64,000 bases of DNA. Origin: Lingula anatina (taxonomy: Eukaryota > Brachiopoda > Lingulata > Lingulida > Lingulidae). How positions within the stretch are numbered: position 1 is the stretch's first letter; every line of letters starts with the position of its first letter. The stretch lies in NCBI RefSeq assembly GCF_001039355.2, contig NW_019775358.1:263813-327812 (forward strand), in the 5' to 3' direction. The notes beneath the pieces are model-generated. The model was not told the origin of the DNA, made no database searches, and saw nothing but the letters and a program-made list of their open reading frames with translations. The position numbers were made by a program, and so were the translations under genes. Below, one piece after another: positions 37,401 through 49,972 of this stretch.

Positions 37401-38466
37401 CGATCTGCGAGGCCCCACAAGATTCCGGACCATGTGAAGCCTACATGCCAAGATATTTCTATAATAGCACTGCTGAACAGTGTCAAAAGTTTATCTACGG
37501 AGGCTGTGGAGGAAACGCCAATAATTTCGAAACACTGGAGGAATGCCAAAAGACTTGTCCCGTTACGTGTGATGTGAGTCGGTTTTTATTTATTTATTTA
37601 TTTATTTATTATTTAATTATTTATTTATTTATTCAATCGTTTATTCTTTACATATATTTCTTTGGTTTTGTGGAGGGGATGTGGAGGAAATATTTTTTCC
37701 TGTTGGAGAATCTTATACAGGCATGCCCAATGTATGTCGAAATACTTCTAGTTTATTAAATATTTTCCTTTTACCTGGTTCGATCCATTTCCTTAGTCAC
37801 CTTAATATAAAACCATTACCATATTGAAGAAAATAACATCTCCATTTTTTAGAACTTAGAATGTCCTCCAGGAGAGAAGTGCGTTCAGGAAACAATTTAC
37901 TGTTTTGCATACCCCTGCCCCCAGCCACCTGCCAAATGTGGTAAGTTTATATTCTCCCCCTTTTCAAGACGGCGATGGTAGATGTCTCGGCTGAATATCT
38001 TTAGTGTTTGCAATTTTATTTAATCTGCATCTTCATATTCAAGGACCGTTGCTAGTATAGTAATTAATCGCACATTCCCATGTTTTCAAATTTCGAATTA
38101 AAATAATACGTACAATGAATGAAATACAATTCTCGTATCATTGGTGTATAGTTTTTTTGGCTATGTGTGATATCGTTTGTTTTCACCAACCTATCTTTTA
38201 TCATCTTAGCGTGTGCATATTGCAACATTGCAACTTGCCAAGGACACTTCATTCAACAAAATAACATTATTTTGTATTTCTGTTAAGTCAAACCAGAGAA
38301 GCCTTGTCTCAGAAGTGACGGGAGGTACGACGATCCTCTACTAGATAGTAATGGTGATCCGATCTGCTGTGGTATGTGCCTGAACAAACAGGAGTGCCCG
38401 AAGGGTTACTACTGCGACATTCACCCTGCTGATGCTTGGGCTGTGTGCTGTCCGAATGAAGTCTAA
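34145..38466 (+). CDS. Secreted double-Kunitz, FOLN-like, lustrin-type protein, gene 1
   Basis: Exons: 34145-34204 (signal peptide [20 protein letters not shown]), 34644-34661 (microexon ASVVDC), 35118-35211 (FOLN-like, CPTGETC with a [11 protein letters not shown] tail), 35728-35900 (Kunitz 1), 36440-36530 (FOLN-like, CPDGETC), 37401-37573 (Kunitz 2), 37853-37940 (FOLN-like, CPPGEKC with PCPQPPAKC) and 38288-38466 (lustrin-type, ends CCPNEV). Splice phases agree throughout, giving about 291 aa. Both Kunitz domains keep FIYGGC and NNF, but P1 is Asp in Kunitz 1 (C-D-G) and Glu in Kunitz 2 (C-E-A). Kunitz 1 has an extra Cys two residues before Cys3. No membrane segment follows the signal peptide, so the product should be secreted. 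A shell-matrix or mantle-secretion role is plausible but inferred. Confidence 0.85.
34391..34468. repeat. (CT)n(CA)n compound microsatellite
   Basis: It lies in the first intron of gene 1. Gene 2 (about 41054) and gene 3 (about 52088) have only CT tracts here, so the CA part is specific to gene 1. Confidence 0.85.
36536..36720. repeat. Intron segment homologous to introns after Kunitz 2
   Basis: The stretch tttgtggaggggatgtgg, followed by a purine-rich region and cttctagttta, occurs here after FOLN-like exon 2. It also occurs after the Kunitz 2 exons at about 37660-37760 and 49180-49270, and after the Kunitz 2 remnant at about 58670-58760. The position here is out of register with those copies. 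Confidence 0.7.
37201..37283 (+). pseudogene. Truncated fossil Kunitz exon
   Basis: A full acceptor (tctatcttag) leads into the first about 27 codons of a Kunitz 2 exon ([20 protein letters not shown]), then the frame runs into ITA and a stop. Just after this, sequence matching the intron upstream of gene 2's Kunitz 2 (about 48803 on) begins, followed by the intact exon at 37401. It looks like a recombination scar. It could be included by mis-splicing, which would truncate the protein. Confidence 0.8.
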
Positions 38467-38707
38467 CAATACTCTGTTGGCCATATATTATACACTTATA
38501 TAACCTTTGGTGACAGGGAATCATATTTGAGCATTTTGTCTCATTCGGGTATTTTTTTAAACGGAGACAGCAGCTGGCAAAACTCACGTGTACATGTAAC
38601 AAGATAAATTATAAATTTAGAACTCGAAAACGGGTGCATAAATTGTTTCCGCAACATTTAATATGGTATACCTATGTGATGAAGGGATGATTGTTAACCT
38701 TTTCTTG

Positions 38708-38761
<54 letters not shown>

Positions 38762-39657
38762 TGTGCTACACTAAGGCGCCTTTTATTTAATGGGGTTAGC
38801 TTCACTTTCCAAAATAAGTGAATTATGTTTTCTTGTATTCCTGTTTATCTATATGTTAAACCAGTGGAATAGGTATTGCGTACAGCAGAATCTTGTTGCT
38901 GTCACTTTCTTTTAATTGGTCAAATAATTAAGCTGGGCATTCTACAAGTATGAAGATTTGTTTTTCAGTTTTTGCAATTGACCGGTGGCTGCAATATTCC
39001 ATCTCATTTCTTTTACCCGAAAATTAAGTTTTTCCTTTAAAACTGTAGTTTATGATTAACAAGTAAAATGCTAACCAATACTTTATCAGACGCTCTCACG
39101 AAATTTTTAAATTCTGTATGCACAGCTGTTAGATATCCAATTTACAGCTACCTGAATATCTTGTTAGATATATTGGACGCATCATATTCAAAAATGAAAT
39201 TTTGCTTTACTTCTTAAGGAAATGTGTTTTATTTCAACATGCTTACTTTACCAAATTTTAAAAACCATTACCTTTTTGGCATAAAATCTTCCAAAACAAA
39301 TTATTATTCTCATGTGTTATTTTCTTGCGTTTTTAAGGATGTAAAGAAGGTGGGTGGCAGCAATGGATCAAGATATACAAACATGTTGCATATCAATAAA
39401 AAGCTTATTTCGATAGCTTTTTTAATGTTCATACATGTATCTAAAAACAAATATTATACAAATAAATCCCAATACAGACTTCGAAATGCATAATAGGGTA
39501 ACAATTAGATATATCTGAACAATCTTAAAACTATGCCATCATATTTTTTCTATCAGATAGACGTAAAACTTTTTGAAAGTGTTTATTTGCACATAACATC
39601 ACTTTTTCAACATGTCATATTTTTAGTGCAAAGTTAACTACATAAACGTACCATGTA
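38467..39657. other. 3' flank of gene 1
   Basis: Homologous to 49973-51240 downstream of gene 2. Contains (ATT)n at 38709-38760. I could not assign a convincing polyadenylation site. No gene seen. Confidence 0.5.
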
Positions 39658-39826
39658 CAGGGGCGGGTTTAGGCCGTCTTCTGGGTCTTCCGGAAGACGG
39701 TCAGATTTTCAAGTTTACAATGAAAGGTATCTATTTTTTTCTGTCGGAAGACGGTCAAATAATGAAGGATGGATCAACAAATATAATATGGAAGACTGTC
39801 AGAAAATATCTCTGGATCCGCCCCTG
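39658..39826. mobile_element. hAT-like MITE, 169 bp
   Basis: The ends are CAGGGGCGG on the left and CCGCCCCTG on the right, with a further CTGGATCC, as in many hAT non-autonomous elements. Direct ATGTA flanks both ends. The same site upstream of gene 1 (about 32890) lacks the insertion, which gives an empty-site comparison. The expected 8-bp duplication is not clear. Confidence 0.7.
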
Positions 39827-39837
39827 ATGTACTAATC

Positions 39838-40807
39838 ATAAACACTCCCTGTGTCCAAAATTACAGTGATGTACATATAAAACACATTGTCAATACGGTG
39901 CACACTCATTCCAATCTCATTTTAGAGTTATACATTTTCACATCTTTTGAACTTGTAAGAAAACGAAAGGGGGTTTGAATTTGAGTGTGATGTTACACTT
40001 AGTTATATTCTATATTCACTAATGCCGGTGACGGCCGGAGCAAGGGGGGCAGGTCGGTCATAACGGCAGAAATTGAGTTAAGCATCCCCCTGTTCACCTT
40101 AATTTGACTGAATGCCCCCTCCCACATACGCACAATATTATGAAATTTGCTTTCTACGAGCGTGATATTGGAATTTATCGCCCGTGAAAGTTTTATCACC
40201 GAATTCTAAAATACACTTTCATGCGGTTTGTAATTTTTAACATACCTGATAAATCATTAATGAACTTCACCCAGGCTAATGAATGTATAAAGAATAATCA
40301 CTTATTCATGTAACGTTTACAAACCACTTCCCATTTCACTTGATTAGTCCCTATTTAAAAAGTGTAGTGATTAGATAAGAAGAGTAAAAAATATTGTTTA
40401 AAAATCAATATTTATTTTTTCGAAAACGAAGCAATGTTTGAATTTTTGAGATTGCAAATATTTCATATCTTAAGTCTGTTGAAGGTCATAAAACAAACAT
40501 TATAGAACATACAGATAATTTAGTTATACGCCTATAGATGATAATTTACTTTCTTGTAGAAATTTAGTTTCATGACAAACCAGTACAACACAAAATCTAT
40601 CTGTATTAGTCATATTTTTGGGACAAACACGCATACGGGTTTCCCTGTCCTTGTCTTCTTAGAAGAACAGTGCCAAGGTCACATTCAGCACTTCTCGACC
40701 AATAAGATCGTTCATATTCTCTCACTGACGTAATGAAAGAAAAGATCTAGACGATTTGTTCACACTGGCCCCACAAAGAAGAAGTGCAATCGGCAGCGAG
40801 GATCAAA
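39838..40807 (+). promoter_or_regulatory. 5' flank and promoter of gene 2
   Basis: Homologous to 32880-34144. CCAAT is at 40699-40703 and TGACGTAA at 40726-40733, spaced from the ATG almost exactly as in gene 1. Confidence 0.5.
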
Positions 40808-41857
40808 ATGATGACAACGTTGATACCATGCTTTGTATTGCTGAATATCAATATGGCTTATGGACTGGTAAGGTGTTAGAGACGGATCATGTGTGACCGC
40901 TGACAATAATGTAATGTTGGTAGTTGTAATCTCAAACGTATTTGTTCCGCAGTGTACAATATGACGATATGTGAAACAATATTTTTGAAATGAAATTATA
41001 TATCCTGTTTGGTTGGAACGGAACTGCACGCCTAACTGCCCTTTTAACTGTATTTCTCTCTCTCTCGTTCATCGACGCAAAAAGTGAAGCTGAACACAAT
41101 TTGTTTGCTTCAGTCCTGTGTCAATACAGGCGCAAAAAAATCACGAAAGTTAATTAACATTTCCTTATACGCGTGCATTTCTTCTTTAACATTTTTAATT
41201 TACATTTATCACTTATTTTTCCCAGGCTCGTGTTGGTGACTGCGTAAGTACTACGTTTTACAAACTATTTTAATCATAACCATTCATCTCCCTTTTTTGT
41301 TGAATATATATCATTTTCGTGTAATCTATAATTTTTAAAAGAATTTTGCCAATAAGCTTGTTACTCTTCCCTTTGTATCATTAACTGAAAATATATACTA
41401 GCACGTACGCATATAAATTAGACAGCCTTTACAGTATGTGCTGGTATTAATGCAGTTGCATTATTCACTATAGGTATTATGTAATATTGCACATGGAGTG
41501 TATTCCCGCATTAACACAACCTGAAGATGTTACTGATAGAGTTATATAAGTGTATACTAGAGGACACATGGTTTTTAGATAAGTTTTCAATATATACTGG
41601 TGGATTTAGAGAGGGGTCAGAGGGGTCCTGACCCCTTCGATTTCGGAAAAAAATCACACCAATATTCCCCCTTTGAAATAAGAATTTTGACTAGTTGAAC
41701 CATAGTTCTAAACCATAACAAATGTCAGTGTTCGCCCTCTAAAATACCAAAATTTGTTGGAGCCCTTCAGCGGGCTTTGAACTCCACGCCGGAGGGCGGG
41801 GGGAGGGGGGGTTGGCTTTGCATCCGTGCCATCCCCTTTCAAATAAACCTGGATCTT

Positions 41858-41950
<93 letters not shown>

Positions 41951-44900
41951 TTGTATGAAAACTATGTGTTAATTCAAATTTCTGTTAAGATTTTTTTAAA
42001 TGTAAAACATTTTTGTGGTCAATAAATTATTATTATTATCATTACTATTATTTAAATACAGCTTTAAGCCTTAAATTACAATCAAGATTGAAATACTCCC
42101 ACTATAATTCCCCCATTATTATTTAGCACTTCAGTACTTCATATAAATCAAGGTGTGGTGTAGTGTTTTGATGCGCTGTACATGAAATATGAATAATATG
42201 CTTTCAGTGTACCACAATTAAAATAATTTATTGGTGACAATAAATGGATGTATGTGAGATGGGATTACCAATGTTATGTAAGCTTCTTAGTGAATTTGTC
42301 ACTTAGAGTCCAGGCAATCTAAGCCATTTTAGGGCCAAACCTCAAAGTAATTGCAACAGTTTTTATTTTACCACAATGCTTTCCTTTGAACCCCCCAAAA
42401 TGACATACTAAAACTCCTAAGGAATCCTAGCATGGGAAATATGAAAAAGCAAGATGGCCGCCAATGCCATAGGATGCCATTTATATATATATTGAAAACT
42501 TGTCTGAAAACTGTGTTAATTCAAATTTGTGTTAATCTTTTTTAAATGTAAAAACATTTTTGTGCTCAATAAATTTTTTTTTTTAATACAGCATTAAGCC
42601 TTAAATAACAATCAAGATTGAAATACTCCCACTATAATTCCCCCATTATTATTCAGTCACGTGTGCACTTCAGTATTTCCTATAAATCAAGGTGTTGTGT
42701 AGTGTATTGATGCACTCTAAATGAAATAAGAATAATATGTTCTAAGTGTACCACAACAAATATAATTTACTGGTGGCAATAAAATGTTTTATGTGAGATG
42801 GGATTATCAATATTATGTAAGCTTCCTAGAGAATTTGTCTCTTATAAAATAAGCTCCAGCTGTTTCTTTGTTTTTCACACTTAGGAACCATCTCCAACCC
42901 CTATCATACTAAAGCCTAGATACGATGAAATTGTACGATTAATTTTTTTTAATCGTAAGAACTACAGGCTACGCCGAGTATGTCTACATTACATGGCGTT
43001 AAATCCGTACGATTACGTGCGATTTCGCACGGCCACCGTCTACCTCCGCTCAGACGCCGTACGAAAAGGGTATTACGGACAGTATACGTGCACTGCGTCG
43101 CATTTCAAATGTAATCTAGGCTTAACTTTGGATCGATCTATCTCCTAGGGGGTTCTCGCTAAATTGCAATCAACTAAAGCGGCTTAGATGTCTGCCACGC
43201 TAATAAAGGGTAATTAACTATCGTCTAGCAGCTTTAGTAGGCGTGTCAGACATCTTAGCCGCTTAAGCTGAAAGCAATTTAGCTAGAAACCCCATGGAGA
43301 TGGACCGATCCTGTTACATCGATCTAGGTATGAGGACCCGGTCTTAAGACTTTAATTGCTTACAAGCTGCACTGGAGAGACACAAATGATGTTGGTGCAG
43401 CCTGATTTGACAGTACTTCTTCGCCTCTGTACGATCAGCCAAACGGAGGAGAGGGAATGCTCTCTTTCACTTCTTCAGAATATTCACATCGTTAAGTAGT
43501 TCAAAGTCCAGGAAAGAAAAATTTAAAGGTGAATTTTGGAAATCTATTCAAACACATAAATCAATGTTTTCAGACGACCATTGAGTGTCCTACAGGAAAA
43601 ACTTGCGTTCAAGATGTGGTAATTTGTAAGAAGCCACCTTGCAAACAGCCGAAACCACGCTGCGTTCGTGAGTGAAATATAAAACCTGAAACATGAAAAA
43701 TAATAGAAACTAGTAGTTGTAATGCTAGAACCTATTTTTATTGTTTTGGCATCATACCTGTTTGTTATCTAAGATAAAATGAGCACACACATACATATTT
43801 ACATATATTGAAGCCTAAGCCCTTCGCTGTCAGCGATGTGGGTATGTTCTCTGTGCAAACAAATCCACATTCTAGAAAAATAAATGTTCCCGTATTTCAA
43901 CATGGCAAAGTTCCGCATGCAGCGATCATTGAAACGATTTACTATTTGCAATGTCCAATATCAAGTCATTTCTCATAACAAATTTTCAAAATGTATATGC
44001 TGGAAAATCTTTTATTTTGCTTTCTGCTATATCATTTTATTCGTTTTCATCCTATTTATTTATTTATTTTTATCTTATCTTATCTTATTTATAAATATTC
44101 ACAGCTATATGTATAGCCCCAGCCGATCCCGGTCCCTGTGATGGCTTTTTCCCAAGGTACTTCTTCGACAGCAAGGTCTGTCAGTGTCAGAAATTCATCT
44201 ACGGTGGCTGTGAGGGAAACGACAATAATTTCGAAACACTGGAGGAATGCCAAAATGCTTGTCCGGTAACATGTGACGTAAGTATAAAATATTGCATTTA
44301 CAAAGGTATGTAACTTATAACGAATAATATACTTCGTTATTTGTGCCATACCATATACAAGTGTTTATTTTGCTACCAAATCACAGTCTGTGCTATGATG
44401 GATAAATTGTATATTAGATTTTGATAATGGGTTTTTAAGTTATAATAAAAGTTGATGTTTTGACGACATGAGGCATTACCACTTTGAGTCATTTAAAGCA
44501 ATCTAAAAACCAGATTTACATGTAGCATTGAAGTGTTTAGTAGTGGCAGAGACCACAAATACCTTAGTGTGTGTGTGTGTGTGTGTGTTTGTATGTTTGT
44601 GTGTAAAAAGGGAGAGAAGGACAGAGAGAGAGCATTGAATTGGCCATGGTTACCTCAAATATCGCATTGAATACTGTTAAATTCTTTTGGATCCCTTTTA
44701 CATAAGGGTATTGTTGTTCGTGACTTTTCATTGACTGGGACTTGTAGGTGTTATTTTTCTTCAGCATATAAAGTGTCCTGACGGAGAAACGTGTGTCCGT
44801 GGCAGAGAAATCAATACAAAATCGCTGTGTCGGCCGCCTATACCACGGTGTGTCCGTAAGTGATCCTGTCCAACTCTTTTAAAATAACTACACTCAAGAG

Positions 44901-47900
44901 ATAGACAGACAACGGATACAGTTTTAACCCCTTTACCTGAAAAACATTTATAAACAACAATAGATATTTAGATATCTTATTATTGCTATATTTCCCATGT
45001 GTAAAATCTTTTTTATGATTCAAATGCTTACATTTCTTCATTTATTAATTTATGTATAATAGCGGTCATACATTTAAATTTGATGTTGCATGCAGACTCT
45101 TTCACGTATGATATATATGTCGCAATATACAGACATGACATTTAATATGGAATATTTCAGTTTCAAAGGTATGCATATGTGAAAATGCGTTCGTTTTTCA
45201 AAAAACACCGATCTCATATAAGATATGTGAATGGAAAAGTGTGTAGTCAGGTGTGTCGCTACCAATTAACTGACTTCCATGTCTGTTGCACTGCTGCATT
45301 GTGTAANACATACATATTTACATATATTGAAGCCTAAGCCCTTCGCTGTCAGCGATGTGGGTATGTTCTCTGTGCAAACAAATCCACATTCTAGAAAAAT
45401 AAATGTTCCCGTATTTCAACATGGCAAAGTTCCGCATGCAGCGATCATTGAAACGATTTACTATTTGCAATGTCCAATATCAAGTCATTTCTCATAACAA
45501 ATTTTCAAAATGTATATGCTGGAAAATCTTTTATTTTGCTTTCTGCTATATCATTTTATTCGTTTTCATCCTATTTATTTATTTATTTTTATCTTATCTT
45601 ATCTTATTTATAAATATTCACAGCTATATGTATAGCCCCAGCCGATCCCGGTCCCTGTGATGGCTTTTTCCCAAGGTACTTCTTCGACAGCAAGGTCTGT
45701 CAGTGTCAGAAATTCATCTACGGTGGCTGTGAGGGAAACGACAATAATTTCGAAACACTGGAGGAATGCCAAAATGCTTGTCCGGTAACATGTGACGTAA
45801 GTATAAAATATTGCATTTACAAAGGTATGTAACTTATAACGAATAATATACTTCGTTATTTGTGCCATACCATATACAAGTGTTTATTTTGCTACCAAAT
45901 CACAGTCTGTGCTATGATGGATAAATTGTATATTAGATTTTGATAATGGGTTTTTAAGTTATAATAAAAGTTGATGTTTTGATGACATGAGGCATTACCA
46001 CTTTGAGTCATTTAAAGCAATCTAAAAACCAGATTTACATGTAGCATTGAAGTGTTTAGTAGTGGCAGAGACCACAAATACCTAAGTGTGTGTGTGTGTG
46101 TGTGTGTGTGTTTGTATGTTTGTGTGTAAAAAGGGAGAGAAGGACAGAGAGAGAGCATTGAATTGGCCATGGTTACCTCAAATATCGCATTGAATACTTT
46201 AATTCTTTTGGATCCCTTTTACATAAGGGTATTGTTGTTCGTGACTTTTCATTGACTGGGACTTGTAGGTGTAATTTTTCTTCAGCATATAAAGTGTCCT
46301 GACGGAGAAACGTGTGTCCGTGGCAGAGAAATCAATACAAAATCGCTGTGTCGGCCGCCTATACCACGGTGTGTCCGTAAGTGATCCTGTCCAACTCTTT
46401 TAAAATAACTACACTCAAGAGATAGGCAGACAACGGATACAGTTTTAACCCCTTTACCTGAAAAAACATTTATAAACAACAATAGATATTTAGATATCTT
46501 ATTATTGCTATATTTCCCATGTGTAAAATTCTTTTATGATCCAAATGCTTACATTTCTTCATTTATTAATTTATGTATAATAGCGGTCATACATTTAAAT
46601 TTGATGTTGCATGCAGACTCTTTCACGTATGACATATATGTCGCAATATACAGACGTGACATTTAATATGGAATATTTCAGTTTCAAAGGTATGCATATG
46701 TGAAAATGCGTTCGTTTTTCAAAAAACACCGATCTCATATAAGATATGTGAATGGAAAAGTGTGTAGTCAGGTGTGTCGCTACCAATTAACTGACTTCCA
46801 TGTCTGTTGCACTGCTGTATTGTGTAACATGCAGTGATTTAATTGGGTAGTGCTCCTTTGGGCTGGTCTAAGCTTGGCTGTGGCAAGGCATGGTTCTGTG
46901 AAAAAAGTTTCCATGTGTGCATAGAAGAATTTGAAATTTTGCATGCAAGCGGTCAGTGTTTTACAAAACTGTAAAGCTGTGACAGAATGACACGAAAAAG
47001 ACAGAAATTGCCAGTCAGATTATTGCGCCAAACGGAACGGTCCGCTCAGTTTTATATAGTTATGCTCACACTATGCTAACACCAACACAGAGGTCACACC
47101 CAATGTATCGAAATCTGACCACCAGTGTACAGGGCTCGCTGTCCTTCCGGATATGCTGCTGCCACTAAACGAAAAAACACCCAGTTCGTTCAGAATGAGG
47201 GGCAAATTGCCACCAGAACGCGTTTTTCAAGACCCAAACACTAAACCGATTTTAGCAGGTTAGAATACCAGCCGCGACCTCTGAGAAAGCCACTGTTAAA
47301 CAGCAAAACATCGTTTGTGGTTTTTCTAATGAATTTGGGACCATGACCGTTTCTGGCTAGAACACTGAAACGGTGTGACTTTCTTTATTGAGGTCAGATT
47401 TCACCCTTACCGTTCAACTAGTCAAAACCGAGTTTACAGACATTCTCAAAAGGCCTTCGACGAAGAATGTGCCGCGTCTAAATCGACTAGGGTCATTCAA
47501 AGCGTAAGTATTACATTGGTGCCAAAATACCGGCTCACACAGAGCACTTTTAATAGCAGGTAGCTTACAGAACCAAGGAAATTAGCAGCTACCTTGTCCA
47601 TCAAAATCGCCATGTTTGAACCACATAGTCAATATGTGGGTGGGTCATTACTCGACGAATCAACGGTCTACATGTCCTACAACCGATGCCTGGAATTTAA
47701 TCCCAGATTGAACTATAAAAACCTATTCCAGTGAATGCCTTACCGCTTGAGAGCCCTGGTAGCAGCCAGTGAGGTGCGGCGAACAGGGACCGTTGTTGTG
47801 ACTAGACACCGACATGAGGGTCTTTTATGGGTCGTGTAACTCTTTTACAGAAGATGATTTGGAAATTATGGAGATCCAAAATATCGCCTTCAATGGTTGT

Positions 47901-48479
47901 TGTATGACTTAGAATAGGTAATGTAATTTTGTTTGCTTCACTGGCGAATTCTATTAATGAACTGATGTCACAATGACATCAGATACATTATTAAAAGTAA
48001 TCAAGACACAATTTCAATCCTTATTTTCATTTACCAGTCAATAAAATGGGGAAAACAGATGAAAATGATTTAGAAAAAATAGTCCATGTTAAATGTCAAG
48101 TCTGTAAATGGCAAGTGTCACAGTATGAAATAGGCTTGCACGTGATAATACGTGTTTGGATGTCGTGCAGAGCTGTCCCGCATGAAAATGCAGTAGTATC
48201 GAAGTAGCAAAGAAGCATTAACGCAGTAGTGGTGTGGAGCATATTTGCAGTAGAAATGCAGTAGAGCCTACTGCAATTCTACTTCAAAAATTACATAGGG
48301 TTGTACAGAAGAGGAGCATTAATGCAGTAGATTAGCAGCATGATAGAAGCATGTTTCAAATATGCTAATTAGCTCCCCAATCGAAGCAGATTTGAAGCAT
48401 GTTTGCAGTATGATTGCAGTAGTCTACTGCGCTGGAGTATCTTCTTCGTTTTCGTGCGGGGTGGTAAACATTTCAAAAA

Positions 48480-48539
<60 letters not shown>

Positions 48540-49972
48540 TATATATAACCGAATGAACTACTTTACATGAATAACCCACCTTTCTTTTTTCAACTTTTTT
48601 CTACTCAGCACTCTACCCGATACACTTGGAGATTGTATATAAAAGGCTGAAGCCATGCTCATCAAAAGCAATCAAATTACTTGGGAATAGTATGAAGTTA
48701 TACTTCGCCTTAATTGATACCATTCAATTTTATAACATTTTGCGAGGCCCCAGATTTCATGATCCTCAGTGAAAATAATACGGTTCCAGTATTTGTGCTT
48801 AACAGTTGTATACCAAAGAGAAGGGAAAATTAAGCAAAAAAGATAAACAAATCCTTTCTTTAGTATCAGATTTAAAAACATCCCCTCTTACATACGAATG
48901 CATTCTTTTTCTATCTTAGCGATCTGCGAGGCCCCACAAGATTCCGGACCATGTGAAGCCTACATGCCAAGATATTTCTATAATAGCACTGCTGAACAGT
49001 GTCAAAAGTTTATCTACGGAGGCTGTGGAGGAAACGCCAATAATTTCGAAACACTGGAGGAATGCCAAAAGACTTGTCCCGTTACGTGTGATGTGAGTCG
49101 GTTTTTATTTATTTATTTATTTACTTATTCATTTATTTATTCAATCGCTTATTCTTTACATATGTTTCTTTGGTTTTGTGGAGGGGGTGTGGAGGAAATA
49201 TTTTTCCTGTTGGAGAATCTTATACAGGCATGCCCAAGGTGTGTCGAAAGATTTCTAGTTTATTAAAGATTTTCCTTTTACCTGGTTCGATCCATTTCCT
49301 TAGTCACCTTAATATAAAACCATTACCAGAATGAAGAAAATAATATCTCCATTTTTTAGAACTTAGAATGTCCTCCAGGAAAGAAGTGCGTTAAGGAAAC
49401 AATTTACTGTATCACCTACCCCTGCCCCCAGCCACCTGCCAAATGTGGTAAGTTTATATTCTTCCCCTTTTCAAGACGGCGATGGTAGATGTCTCGGCTG
49501 AATATCTTTAGTGTTTGCAATTTAATTTAATCCGTATCTTCATATTCAAGGACCGTTGCTAGTATAGTCATTAATTGCACATTCCCATGTTTTCAAATTT
49601 CGAATTAAAATAATACGTACAATGAATGAAATTCAATTCTCGTATCATTGGTGTATAGTTTTTTGACTATGTGTGATATCGTTTGTTTTCACCAACCTAT
49701 TTTTTATCATCTTAGCGTGTGCATATTGCAAAATCGCAACTTGCCAAGGACACTTCATTCAACAAAATAACATTATATTGTATTTCTGTTAAGTCAAACC
49801 AGAGAAGCCTTGTCTCAGAAGTGACGGGAGGTACGACGATCCTCTACTAGACAGTGACGGTGATCCGATCTGCTGTGGTATGTGCCTGAACAAACAGGAG
49901 TGCCCGAAGGGTTACTACTGCGACATTCACCCTGCTGATGCTTGGGCTGTGTGCTGTCCGAATGAAGCCTAA
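40808..49972 (+). CDS. Secreted Kunitz, FOLN-like, lustrin-type protein, gene 2
   Basis: Exons: 40808-40867 (signal peptide), 41226-41243 (microexon ARVGDC), 43574-43667 (FOLN-like 1), 44105-44277 (Kunitz 1), 44765-44855 (FOLN-like 2), 45624-45796 and 46286-46376 (a second, nearly identical Kunitz 1 plus FOLN 2 pair), 48920-49092 (Kunitz 2), 49360-49447 (FOLN-like 3) and 49794-49972 (lustrin-type, ends CCPNEA). All phases fit with or without the duplicated pair, so the gene encodes either two or three Kunitz domains. P1 is Asp in Kunitz 1 and Glu in Kunitz 2. Kunitz 1 also has the extra Cys (V-C-Q-C). A single N at 45307 lies at the duplication join, so the extra pair may be an assembly artefact. 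The protein is expected to be extracellular; its function is unproven. Confidence 0.8.
41600..41856. mobile_element. Possible hAT-like non-autonomous remnant in intron
   Basis: It begins tggtggatttagagaggggt and ends aaacctggatcttcc, resembling hAT-type ends with a G-rich core. Gene 1 lacks it at the matching intron position. The termini are degraded. Confidence 0.4.
41860..41945. repeat. (AT)n followed by poly-T
   Basis: About 28 AT units run into a tract of about 30 T inside the long intron of gene 2. Confidence 0.9.
41946..42300. repeat. Intron segment, first of a tandem pair
   Basis: The sequence running from gtgttaattcaaatttctgt to ttatgtaagcttcttag recurs at 42490-42845 with about 10% divergence. 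The related intron of gene 1 (about 34985-35060) has it once. Confidence 0.75.
42490..42845. repeat. Intron segment, second of a tandem pair
   Basis: Diverged copy of 41946-42300, offset by about 545 bp. The intervening sequence (42301-42489) is not duplicated. Confidence 0.75.
42912..43123. mobile_element. Short MITE with AAGCCTAGAT ends
   Basis: The left end aagcctagatacgatgaaat and right end atttcaaatgtaatctaggctt are imperfect inverted repeats. The interior is rich in cgtacg and cgatt words. It abuts the FB1 foldback that follows. Confidence 0.55.
43130..43311. mobile_element. Foldback MITE, family FB1
   Basis: Two arms of about 80 bp are inverted copies, from ggatcgatctatctcc to gctaataaag and back from ctttagtaggcgtgtcagac to gagatggaccgatcc. 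It belongs to the same family as 15569-15820 and 52805-53016. Confidence 0.8.
43790..45306. repeat. Tandem block containing Kunitz 1 and FOLN 2, first copy
   Basis: About 1.5 kb, repeated at 45308-46827 with very few differences: a (GT)n length change, a few substitutions and short indels. The join carries a single N at 45307. Confidence 0.9.
45308..46827. repeat. Tandem block containing Kunitz 1 and FOLN 2, second copy
   Basis: Matches 43790-45306. After 46827 the sequence diverges into a unique segment. Confidence 0.9.
46828..48480. other. Unique intron insertion in gene 2, unclassified
   Basis: This stretch has no counterpart in gene 1 or gene 3. The part at about 46830-47800 is more GC-balanced than nearby introns. 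The part at 48185-48440 is packed with the word gcagtag and variants. No transposase, RT or splice-supported exon was recognised. Confidence 0.4.
48489..48537. repeat. (AT)n microsatellite
   Basis: About 24 AT units after a short A tract, in the intron before Kunitz 2 of gene 2. Confidence 0.9.
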
